A stretch of 39,602 nucleotides of DNA from Clostridiales bacterium (lineage in GTDB: Bacteria; Bacillota; Clostridia; Christensenellales; CAG-138), in contig CAKJYC010000020.1 of NCBI GenBank assembly GCA_918244965.1, forward strand, positions 1-39,602, given 5' to 3'. Under the pieces are notes generated by a model. It made no database searches and had not been told where the DNA came from. It saw nothing but the letters and a program-made list of their open reading frames with translations. The position numbers and the translations under genes were made by a program. Positions 1 to 5,407 of the stretch are shown piece by piece (the stretch's first letter is position 1; every line of letters starts with the position of its first letter).

Positions 1-34
1 ACCGTTCCTCTATGGTAAGATGTTTGTAGTTCAT
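1..34 (-). CDS. IS30-family transposase, N-terminal fragment (partial)
   Basis: Only the first 11 codons are inside the window; they read MNYKHLTIEER. This is the characteristic opening of IS30-type DDE transposases (M-x-Y-K-x-L-T-x-E-E-R), which begins their N-terminal helix-turn-helix region. A Shine-Dalgarno AAAGGAGAG lies about 6 bases upstream of the ATG on the minus strand. The catalytic DDE domain would lie to the left of position 1 and cannot be inspected, so intactness is unknown. Confidence 0.6.
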   Translation of the reverse strand, partial: MNYKHLTIEER

Positions 35-145
35 ATGTCTCTCTCCTTTGTAGTTTTGTTGGCAAACTTATTCTACCAGAGATTCATATGAACTTCTATT
101 TTTTCTTTCCTTACTGTTGCACTTGATAGTATAATTCATCTTCCA
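1..145 (-). mobile_element. IS30-family insertion sequence, 5' end only (cut by the window edge)
   Basis: The minus strand at the left edge opens a reading frame typical of IS30-type transposases, with an A+T-rich leader that contrasts with the GC-rich neighbourhood. The minus-strand stretch around 114-145 contains AAGTGCAACA, similar to the terminal inverted repeats I know from Firmicute IS30 elements, so the outer end is placed near 145. The exact end and any target duplication cannot be fixed because the other end lies outside the window. Confidence 0.55.
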
Positions 146-204
146 TTATATCAGCTTTTCCCCGTCTTGCCAAAGGATTTTTGGCGCGCATCTCTGCGCG
201 GCAC

Positions 205-242
205 GAAAAGAAAACGCCGCAAGCGATGCGATGCTTGCGGCG
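205..242 (-). terminator. Intrinsic terminator-like hairpin (minus direction)
   Basis: A perfect 10-bp stem CGCCGCAAGC / GCTTGCGGCG (215-224 with 233-242) encloses an 8-base loop. On the minus strand it is followed by GTTTTCTTTT. It is the last of three terminator-like hairpins downstream of the tRNA gene on the minus strand. Confidence 0.6.
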
Positions 243-244
243 AC

Positions 245-384
245 GAGCACGCGGCTTTGCCGCCTATGTGAACTACGTTCAAATCATGTACGCAGAGCGT
301 ACATAAGCAAATCGTGCCGAAGGCACGCCCGCAAAAGGTTGGTAGCGAGAGATTTTCGTCGTGAGGGCATTTACAACCGAACAG
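245..384. repeat. Direct repeat copy 1 (about 140 bp) with internal hairpins
   Basis: This stretch is repeated, with divergence, at 611-751. Both copies start GAGCA-GCGGCTTTGCCGC, share the linkers ACTACGTTCAAATCATG and TAAGCAAATCGTGCC, and end near TTTACAACCGA. The small hairpins are kept while bases change: TGTACGC/GCGTACA here is TGCACGC/GCGTGCA in the other copy. Open frames across it are not convincing genes. The sequence from 385 to 511 is a divergent spacer in which I see no gene. Confidence 0.75.
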
Positions 385-511
385 AAAATCCGAGCGTGAC
401 CATGGTACGCGCGGGAAGCGCGCGATCTTCCGCTGTAACAAAGCGGAGCGGAGTGGATTGCGGAAAGGAGCCGCAGCGGAACAAGGCGCAGCGGTGGCTT
501 ATTTGTGAAAC

Positions 512-548
512 AAAAAAAGCCGCCGCAAGCCAAGTGAAGCCTGCGGCG
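512..548 (-). terminator. Terminator-like hairpin behind the duplicated tRNA end
   Basis: On the minus strand CGCCGCA pairs with TGCGGCG (542-548 with 521-527) and is followed by a run of seven T (512-518). It directly follows the copied tRNA 3' end at 547-569, as a terminator would follow a tRNA gene. Confidence 0.6.
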
Positions 549-569
549 ACGTGGCGTGCCCGACACGAT
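547..569 (-). other. Duplicate of the tRNA-Arg 3' end (attachment-site-like)
   Basis: These 23 bases are identical to 879-901, which spans the last 18 bases of the tRNA-Arg gene (part of the T stem, the 3' acceptor strand and the encoded CCA) plus 5 bases beyond it. The offset is 332 bp in the same orientation. The rest of the tRNA is absent here: a perfect 11-bp hairpin GGCGCTGCTTC / GAAGCAGCGCC (572-610) occupies its place. A 3'-end tRNA duplication is what site-specific integration at a tRNA leaves, but a decayed tandem duplication fits equally. Confidence 0.6.
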
Positions 570-610
570 ACGGCGCTGCTTCTGATTGCCAAGACATAGG
601 AAGCAGCGCC

Positions 611-751
611 GAGCAGGCGGCTTTGCCGCCTATATGCACTACGTTCAAATCATGCACGCAAAGCGTGCATAAGCAAATCGTGCCGCAGGCACGCCCCGCA
701 GACGATTGGTAGCGCAGCGGAGGCGTTGCGAGGGCGTTTACAACCGAGCAG
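611..751. repeat. Direct repeat copy 2 (about 140 bp) with internal hairpins
   Basis: Partner of the repeat at 245-384. Three hairpins occur in order: GCGGC-ttt-GCCGC, TGCACGC-aaa-GCGTGCA and GTGCC-gca-GGCAC, separated by conserved single-stranded linkers. Loop and linker conservation with stem covariation suggests that structure is maintained. From 752 to 838 there is only diverged spacer with no gene that I can support. Confidence 0.75.
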
Positions 752-838
752 CCGAAGCAAGCGAGATCGTCTGCGGAGAGGAGGAGCGACGGAGAGGGCG
801 AGCGGTGACGCTTCTTGCAAGCTGCGCGGTTCTCTCCC

Positions 839-880
839 AAAAACAAAAGCGTCGCCGCGAACGATTCGACGTCCGCGACG
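839..880 (-). terminator. Probable terminator of the tRNA-Arg gene
   Basis: Just beyond the encoded CCA, CGTCGC on the minus strand can pair with GCGACG, followed by CTTTTGTTTTTGG. The stem has an irregular inner part, so the hairpin is weaker than the two further downstream. Confidence 0.45.
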
Positions 881-883
881 ACG

Positions 884-960
884 TGGCGTGCCCGACACGA
901 TTTGAACGTGCGGCCTTCAGAGTCGGAGTCTGACGCTCTATCCAGCTGAGCTACGGGCAC
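884..960 (-). tRNA. tRNA-Arg, anticodon CCG (reads CGG)
   Basis: The cloverleaf is complete on the minus strand. The acceptor stem is GTGCCCG/CGGGCAC with discriminator G and an encoded CCA (884-886). The D arm is GCTC...GAGC, the anticodon stem is TCAGA/TCTGA with loop CTCCGAC, and the T arm carries GTTCAAAT. The anticodon is bases 3-5 of that loop, CCG, so it decodes the arginine codon CGG. A good promoter lies 32 bp upstream. Its last 18 bases are copied at 552-569. Confidence 0.95.
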
Positions 961-991
961 AGGGCGTGCGGTTTCCCGACGCGCGAATGGT

Positions 992-1020
992 ATTATACCA
1001 CACGTTTTTCATTCTTGCAA
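992..1020 (-). promoter_or_regulatory. Promoter of the tRNA-Arg gene
   Basis: On the minus strand, TTGCAA (1015-1020), a 17-base spacer and TATAAT (992-997) form a near-ideal housekeeping promoter, 32 bp before the tRNA 5' end. Confidence 0.8.
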
Positions 1021-1049
1021 GAGCTTCCGGCCCAAAAAGGCGGCGTCCG

Positions 1050-1171
1050 CCAAAAATCAAAGCCGCCCCGGGGTGAGGGCGGCTCTGACAAGGATAGAGG
1101 GGGGTAATGATAAGGAGGAGTTCTTTCTGTCAATCGGATTGCGGGAGGGGTAAGTCCGCTTTCCTTTTGAT
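1050..1171 (-). ncRNA. Candidate C-rich small RNA with anti-Shine-Dalgarno loops
   Basis: A TATAAT box at 1178-1183 (minus) would start an RNA near 1171, although its -35 region is weak. The transcript would end at an intrinsic terminator, AGCCGCCC / GGGCGGCT (1077-1084 with 1061-1068) followed by TTGATTTTT. It contains three C-rich stretches: ACCCCTCCC (about 1142-1150), ACTCCTCCTTATC (1109-1121) and ACCCCCCTC (about 1097-1105). The first sits between CGGA and UCCG, the other two between UGACA and UGUCA, so they would be loop-exposed. CCUCCUU is complementary to the AAGGAGG ribosome binding sites used here. No convincing protein is encoded on either strand. Unrelated C-rich Firmicute sRNAs such as FsrA use this kind of motif; homology is not claimed. 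Confidence 0.45.
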
Positions 1172-1259
1172 GGCTTTATTATAACCCCCAAATGCGTCAA
1201 AAATTCGTTATCCGTGTGAAAGAAACGCGACAAGATTGTGAAGAAAATGCAAACTGACA

Positions 1260-1288
1260 TTGAAAGCGCTGTTTTTTCATGCTATAAT
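1260..1288 (+). promoter_or_regulatory. Promoter of apt
   Basis: TTGAAA (1260-1265), a 17-base spacer and TATAAT (1283-1288) stand 40 bp before the apt start codon. Confidence 0.85.
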
Positions 1289-1328
1289 AGCGTGTAATCT
1301 TACCGGCGCAAGCCGCAAGGAGGAGCTT

Positions 1329-1841
1329 ATGGATCTGAAAGCATTGGTGCGCAGCATTCCCGATTTCCCGAAGGAGGGCATTCTGTTCCGCGATATCACG
1401 CCGCTGATCGGCAACGCGGACGGCTTTGAAGAACTCGTTGCGCAGATGGCGGCACCTTTGCAGGGCAGGGATATCGACCTGATCGTCGGGCCCGAAGCGC
1501 GCGGATTCATCTTCGGTTCGGCGCTTGCGAACGCGCTGCACGCCGGCTTCGTTCCCGCAAGAAAGCCCGGCAAGCTGCCGTATGAGACGATTTCCTGCGA
1601 ATACGGCCTCGAATACGGCACGGACGAGCTGCAGATCCATCTCGACGCGATCCGTCCCGGCAGCCATGTCGCGATCGTCGACGATCTTCTGGCGACCGGC
1701 GGCACGGCGCTTGCGTGCGCAAAGCTCGTCGAAAAGGCGGGCGGCATCGTGGACGCGCTGGTGTTTGCGATCGAGCTCGGCGACCTGCCCGGCCGCGAAA
1801 CGCTGAAGGACTACGCCGTTCACGCGGTCCTGCAATACTGA
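1329..1841 (+). CDS. apt: Adenine phosphoribosyltransferase
   Basis: Converts adenine and PRPP to AMP plus pyrophosphate in the cytoplasm, the purine salvage step. The 170-residue length is normal for the family. Visible motifs are the N-terminal FPKEGILFRDITPL (13-26), GPEARGF (54-60), which helps form the base pocket, and the PRPP-binding VDDLLATGGT (117-126). The ATG at 1329 is chosen over an in-frame upstream codon at 1260 because AAGGAGG sits 4 bases before it and because 1260 lies in the -35 box. The nucleoside phosphorylase gene follows 6 bases after the stop, so the two form a salvage operon. Confidence 0.96.
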   Translation: MDLKALVRSIPDFPKEGILFRDITPLIGNADGFEELVAQMAAPLQGRDIDLIVGPEARGFIFGSALANALHAGFVPARKPGKLPYETISCEYGLEYGTDELQIHLDAIRPGSHVAIVDDLLATGGTALACAKLVEKAGGIVDALVFAIELGDLPGRETLKDYAVHAVLQY

Positions 1842-1847
1842 TACACG

Positions 1848-2600
1848 ATGATCATCCATTCGTTTGACGACAAATCCGAGCCCCTGTTCAGTCCCGCATC
1901 CTTTGTCGGGCCGCAGCGGCATCTTTGCGATATCTGCATCCTGACCTTCTCCGACGTCATCCTTCGCGAGATGCAGCAGAGGTTTCAGCTGCGCGAGGTC
2001 GACGCGCTGCGCACCGCCAACGGCAGCCGGCCGATCTATTTGTTCGAGTATCACAGCAAAACGATCGCAGCCGTGCTCTGCGAGATTGGCGCAACGAATG
2101 CGGGCAACTTCGTCGTCGAGCTGAACTGGATCACCGGCGCGACAACGTTTATCATGTTCGGCTCAGCGGGCAGTCTGAACCGCGAGGCGACGGCGGGGAA
2201 ATATGTCATTCCGACCGAGGCGTACCGCGACGAGGGCATGTCTTACCACTACGCCCCTCCCGCGGACTATATCGCGATCCCGACCGCCGATCGAACCGAG
2301 ACATACCTTCAGGAGCTGCAGCTTCCGACCGTGAAGGGCCGCGTGTGGACGACCGACGCCTTCTACCGCGAGACACGAAATCAATTCGCCGCGCGGCGCG
2401 CCGAGGGCTGCCTTGCGGTGGAGATGGAGCTTGCGGGCGTACAGGCGGTGTGCGATTTCCATCACCTGTCGCTGTATGCCTTCCTTGTGACCGGGGACGT
2501 GCTGGACGCGCCGGTATACGAAAACGATCGGCTCCACAGCGCAAACCACAGCCTCGACAAGCTGCAGATCGCCCTGTACATCGCGGACCGGCTGCAATAA
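1848..2600 (+). CDS. Nucleoside phosphorylase family protein
   Basis: A 250-residue member of the PNP/UDP phosphorylase superfamily, which cleaves nucleosides with phosphate to a free base and ribose-1-phosphate. Diagnostic stretches are GSAGSL (105-110, phosphate/ribose region), WTTDAFYRE (167-175) and VEMELAGV (191-198, the ribose-contacting Met-Glu region), then TGD (215-217). It is co-transcribed with apt (6-bp gap, weak ribosome site, probably translationally coupled), and releasing adenine for Apt would be a coherent role. The N-terminal 30 residues (with CDIC) are less typical. The base specificity cannot be read from sequence. Confidence 0.88.
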   Translation: MIIHSFDDKSEPLFSPASFVGPQRHLCDICILTFSDVILREMQQRFQLREVDALRTANGSRPIYLFEYHSKTIAAVLCEIGATNAGNFVVELNWITGATTFIMFGSAGSLNREATAGKYVIPTEAYRDEGMSYHYAPPADYIAIPTADRTETYLQELQLPTVKGRVWTTDAFYRETRNQFAARRAEGCLAVEMELAGVQAVCDFHHLSLYAFLVTGDVLDAPVYENDRLHSANHSLDKLQIALYIADRLQ

Positions 2601-2628
2601 GAAACCGAAAAAAGTTGCGATTCCTCTA

Positions 2629-2657
2629 TTGCAAACCTACGCAATCGGGAGTATACT
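2629..2657 (+). promoter_or_regulatory. Promoter of the six-TM protein gene
   Basis: TTGCAA (2629-2634), a 17-base spacer and TATACT (2652-2657), 78 bp before the start codon. Confidence 0.75.
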
Positions 2658-2735
2658 GTATACGGTGTCGGATCGCCGTTTTTGCGGAACGGTCCGAAAA
2701 ATTCACACCGAAAAAAAAGGAAGGGGTAAAAAAAC

Positions 2736-3359
2736 ATGTATCCTAATGCAAAAAGCGGTATCGGCAAGCTCCTGGTCGCTGAGATCATCGCTCTGTCCGT
2801 TGCTGTCGTAACCATTCTGACAGCACTGCTCGCTCTGCTCGCGATTTCGCAGCTCAACCAGAATCTGCTCGCTGTTGCCGGCGTGCTCGGTATCATCGTC
2901 GGCCTTGCCGCGCTCGTATGCCTGATCGTCCGTATCATCGGCCTCATTGACGCCGGTAAAGATGAGAAAGCATTCAAGACCGCTCTGTACTGCGTCCTCG
3001 GCGCACTCGGCATCGCAGTTCTGAACTTCATCCTCGGCCTCGCAAAGGTCCCCAGTATCGTAACGACGATCTTCGGAGTCATCCAGAACGCCCTGACCCT
3101 GCTGTGCGCCGTGTACTGCATCTTCGGCGTTCGCAACCTTGCAAACCAGGTGAACCGTCCCGACGTTGCGGATTTCTCCCGCATCGCGCTGTATTGTGTT
3201 TGTGGCGCGCAGGTTTTCGGCATCATCCTGAGCCTCGTCAGCGGCTTCATCCCCGGCGTCGCTTCTCAGGTCATGTCCCTCATCTCCGCGATCGTTGCGC
3301 TCGTTGCAGAGGTCGTCTTCATCATGCTCCTCGGCAAGGGCAAGAAGATGCTTGCGTAA
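2736..3359 (+). CDS. Hypothetical membrane protein, six predicted TM helices
   Basis: I do not recognise a named family. The 207-residue protein has six hydrophobic segments (about 12-37, 44-70, 80-103, 108-132, 149-172, 176-199) in what looks like two repeats of a three-helix unit, joined by short charged loops (IDAGKDEKAF around 71-80, NQVNRPDVADF around 138-147). It ends in a basic GKGKKMLA tail and has no catalytic motif. It is monocistronic, with its own promoter and a strong terminator. Its codons (CTC, GCT, GTC rich) look more like a highly expressed gene than its neighbours. A ribosome site AAGGAAGGGG precedes the ATG. Confidence 0.8.
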   Translation: MYPNAKSGIGKLLVAEIIALSVAVVTILTALLALLAISQLNQNLLAVAGVLGIIVGLAALVCLIVRIIGLIDAGKDEKAFKTALYCVLGALGIAVLNFILGLAKVPSIVTTIFGVIQNALTLLCAVYCIFGVRNLANQVNRPDVADFSRIALYCVCGAQVFGIILSLVSGFIPGVASQVMSLISAIVALVAEVVFIMLLGKGKKMLA

Positions 3360-3379
3360 TCATCTGTTTGCAGCATAAA

Positions 3380-3411
3380 AAACCGGAGCGGTACGCCGCT
3401 CCGGTTTTTTG
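3380..3411 (+). terminator. Intrinsic terminator
   Basis: ACCGGAGCGG-TACG-CCGCTCCGGT-type hairpin (3382-3405) followed by TTTTTT, just after the six-TM gene. Confidence 0.9.
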
Positions 3412-3495
3412 TTTCTTTTGGATTTTTCGCTTGCGCTCAGAATGACAGGCCAAGCACAAAGATGCTGGTTCTTCTGTGTTGCGATGCGCAGCCCG

Positions 3496-3544
3496 GAGGA
3501 GCATACATCGCATCAATCCGTCAAATCCGGCGACATGCGCGGCG
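3496..3544. repeat. 49-bp direct repeat, copy A (truncated family I element)
   Basis: Identical over 49 bases to 3597-3645, offset exactly 101 bp. It runs from GAGGAGCATACATCGC to ATGCGCGGCG and includes the 5' arm and loop of family I hairpin H1. The 3' arm and the later hairpins are missing, so this is a partial copy. Between the copies is a 7-bp hairpin GAACGGC-gtc-GCCGTTC. I see no gene between 3360 and 3743. Confidence 0.85.
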
Positions 3545-3596
3545 CCATCCCCCTTTGCCGAATAACGAACGGCGTCGCCGTTCAGCGCGCCCGTTC

Positions 3597-3732
3597 GAGG
3601 AGCATACATCGCATCAATCCGTCAAATCCGGCGACATGCGCGGCGGATTTGACTCCTTGCACCCCGCGCCGCCCGGTGGATTTCAATCCATAGGCGCGGG
3701 GTGAAAACTCGCCGAAATCCTGATTTCGGCGA
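3597..3732 (+). repeat. Family I structured element, complete copy b
   Basis: A 49-bp direct-repeat copy (3597-3645) leads into three hairpins. H1 is GTCAAATCCG (3621-3630) with CGGATTTGAC (3644-3653) around the 13-base loop GCGACATGCGCGG. The linker CCTTGCA follows. H2 has outer arms ACCCCGCGCC (3661-3670) and GGCGCGGGGT (3693-3702) enclosing GCCCGG, a small hairpin TGGATT/AATCCA and TA. After GAAAAC comes H3, TCGCCGAAATC (3709-3719) with GATTTCGGCGA (3722-3732). The same layout recurs on the opposite strand at 8968-9090 with compensatory changes. The transcribed strand is unknown, and H3 could also end the XRE transcript. Confidence 0.75.
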
Positions 3733-3743
3733 AATGCGCAGCG

Positions 3744-4232
3744 CTATTTTGCCTCGTCCATCTTGCCGGTGTAGAGCGCGTGCTCGATCCAGATGCGCAT
3801 GCCGCGGATCGAGCGGTCGAGCGCGGACAGCTTCTGGAGGATCACGTCGAATTCCCTGCGCTCGAAGCTGTTCACGCGGCCGTCCACGGAGATGTCGATC
3901 AGCCGATCGCGCTCCTGCTCCATCGCGTGCAGCGCGGAAAGAAGCTGCACCGTGAGCTGCGGCAGCTCTTTGAGCTCGACCCGCTGGACGTACTTCATGC
4001 CGATCGGACACTCGTGCGTGCAGTAGTAGTTGGAAAGCTCCGCGTTCTCGTAGCCCTGCTCCATCGCAAGCACCTCGTCCGGGTGCGGCGCGCTCTTGCC
4101 GCTCTCGATCTTTTCGATGCGGTCCGCCGTGACAAACTGCAGAAGCTCCCCCGCCGCCTCGCGGGAAAGGCCCTTGTCCTCGCGGCTTTGCTGATAGATG
4201 TTCTTATTCTCCTTGGTCGACCGTCTGCCCAT
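3744..4232 (-). CDS. XRE-family helix-turn-helix regulator with a Cys motif
   Basis: A 162-residue protein with an N-terminal helix-turn-helix of the Cro/C1 type (about 11-60: YQQSREDKGLSREAAGELL, then RIEKIESGKSAPHPDEV). Next comes YYCTHECPIG (69-78), with two Cys and one His spaced as C-x-H-x-C, suggestive of metal or redox sensing. The C-terminal half (about 84-160) is helical with many Arg/Glu, probably for dimerisation. The ribosome site AGGAGG lies 6-7 bases before the ATG. A promoter is at 4259-4287. Targets are unknown; the adjacent divergent membrane-protein gene at 4428 is the simplest candidate. The C-terminal family is familiar from Clostridia but has no named function. Confidence 0.85.
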   Translation of the reverse strand: MGRRSTKENKNIYQQSREDKGLSREAAGELLQFVTADRIEKIESGKSAPHPDEVLAMEQGYENAELSNYYCTHECPIGMKYVQRVELKELPQLTVQLLSALHAMEQERDRLIDISVDGRVNSFERREFDVILQKLSALDRSIRGMRIWIEHALYTGKMDEAK

Positions 4233-4258
4233 CGTGATCCCTCCTTTTTTGTACCTAC

Positions 4259-4287
4259 AGTATACACCCCGCGCGCGCGTTTGAAAA
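4259..4287 (-). promoter_or_regulatory. Possible promoter of the XRE regulator
   Basis: On the minus strand TTTTCA (4282-4287), a 17-base spacer and TATACT (4259-4264). The -35 matches only 4 of 6 consensus bases. Confidence 0.5.
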
Positions 4288-4364
4288 GCGGTAAGCGTGC
4301 GGATTACTGCGCTTTATTTCGCACTGTTTTCGAAATAAACCCGGTTATACCAGACAATACGCCG

Positions 4365-4394
4365 TTGCAGATCGTCCCTCCGCTGTGATATGAT
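4365..4394 (+). promoter_or_regulatory. Promoter of the 4428 membrane protein gene
   Basis: TTGCAG (4365-4370), an 18-base spacer and TATGAT (4389-4394), 33 bp before the ATG. Confidence 0.7.
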
Positions 4395-4427
4395 AGGATC
4401 AGGATCAACAGAGAGAGGAGCGGCCTT

Positions 4428-5180
4428 ATGAGCAATTGCTTTGAACGCGCATTCCAGCGTCGGCTGGATTCTGCGGATTCGTGGACCAAGGCACAGGCGA
4501 AAGCGCTTCGTGCGGTTCCGACAAAAAAGAAGCTCCTGATGATCGGGATCCCGCTGTTGTTTATGGTTCTGTCCGGCGTTTTCCTTGTTCTCGCCCACCG
4601 AACCGAAACGCTCTCCTCGCGTCCGAAAACAGGCTTCCCGGATTCGATCCTGTCGGGATCGTATGATTGGCCGGACGGCGCCGATCTTGACGGCATCGCA
4701 GAGATCGACGGCTATGCCGTTGTGTATTCCGACAAGAGCTGCTTTGCCGTTTTCCGTGACGGCGTTCTTCACCACATGCTTGATGCGCACGGTCACACCT
4801 GCGGCATTGCGGATGACCGGATCTTTCTCATATATAACGGAACCGCTTATCTGTATGATGCAGAGGGCAAGCTGGTTCAAACGGCAGACGCTTCCGCTTT
4901 TCGCAATACGCCGAAGTATAACCGAAGCGAAGCCGTTGTCTCCTCCTATACATATCGCATCCGTCGCACCTTCTCCCGCAATACCGTTGTTGTTGAATCA
5001 GACGGAGAAGAAACAACGTTGCTGATTCAACGACGATTCATCCGAACACTTTATTGCACTGCTGCGTGTATCTGCTTTATGGTCGCGTTTATTGTAGGAT
5101 TGATCGGGCTGATCAAACTCAATAAGGCGACAAAGCTCGTGCAAAGCAGCGAGCAGACAGAGAATAAAAAGCCCTCCTGA
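4428..5180 (+). CDS. Hypothetical membrane-anchored protein with two TM helices
   Basis: Not recognised as a named family. The 250-residue protein has a basic cytoplasmic N-terminus, a TM helix at about 36-56, an extracytoplasmic region of about 150 residues, and a second TM helix at about 206-229 before a charged tail. The external part holds short beta-rich repeats of the type GYAVVYSDKSCFAVFRDG and RIFLIYNGTAYLYDAEG, resembling blades of a small propeller or Ig-like fold; that is inference. AGAGGAG precedes the ATG. It has its own promoter and a perfect terminator, so it is monocistronic. Its base composition is slightly lower in GC than its neighbours. Confidence 0.75.
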   Translation: MSNCFERAFQRRLDSADSWTKAQAKALRAVPTKKKLLMIGIPLLFMVLSGVFLVLAHRTETLSSRPKTGFPDSILSGSYDWPDGADLDGIAEIDGYAVVYSDKSCFAVFRDGVLHHMLDAHGHTCGIADDRIFLIYNGTAYLYDAEGKLVQTADASAFRNTPKYNRSEAVVSSYTYRIRRTFSRNTVVVESDGEETTLLIQRRFIRTLYCTAACICFMVAFIVGLIGLIKLNKATKLVQSSEQTENKKPS

Positions 5181-5192
5181 AGCATATCACGC

Positions 5193-5220
5193 AAAAGCCC
5201 TCCGCACCCGGAGGGCTTTT
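5193..5220 (+). terminator. Intrinsic terminator
   Basis: Perfect 12-bp stem AAAAGCCCTCCG / CGGAGGGCTTTT with a CACC loop; the A/T ends make it functional in either direction. Confidence 0.9.
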
Positions 5221-5275
5221 CATATGCCGCTGAACGGCGCGCTTTGCAAAAAAGTCCCTCTATTTTGCACCGGCG

Positions 5276-5301
5276 CTGCAAATAGCGATCGCCATTTGCA
5301 G
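5276..5301. promoter_or_regulatory. Palindrome upstream of the flotillin gene (possible operator)
   Basis: CTGCAAAT and ATTTGCAG form a perfect 8-bp inverted repeat around a 10-base spacer that itself contains CGATCG. It lies 106 bp before the flotillin start, upstream of a possible TATGAT box at 5335-5340. It is a candidate protein-binding site only. Confidence 0.4.
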
Positions 5302-5407
5302 ACGGCGCGTCTTTATTGCACGCGGCGGGTGCGTTATGATGAAGCCGTAAACAAGAGGCGGACAAAACCGCCGGGGCACTGGGGACTTTGGAAAGGAGTG
5401 AAAAGCA

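Noticed and set aside
499-960. A 153-codon minus-strand frame containing the tRNA
   Set aside because: Its start reads through the tRNA-Arg gene and the rest is repeat sequence, a frequent false gene at tRNA loci.
1184-1200. TTGACG as the -35 box of the small RNA candidate
   Set aside because: It is only 11 bases from the TATAAT box, so it cannot serve; the -35 for this candidate stays unresolved.
1057-1260. A 67-codon minus-strand frame between the tRNA and apt
   Set aside because: It begins at the apt -35 box, has no ribosome site, and runs through a terminator hairpin; the region is better explained as a small RNA candidate.
5316-5340. TTGCAC ... TATGAT as a flotillin promoter
   Set aside because: The spacer is only 13 bases, too short for a standard promoter; no better -35 was found at 16-18 bases.
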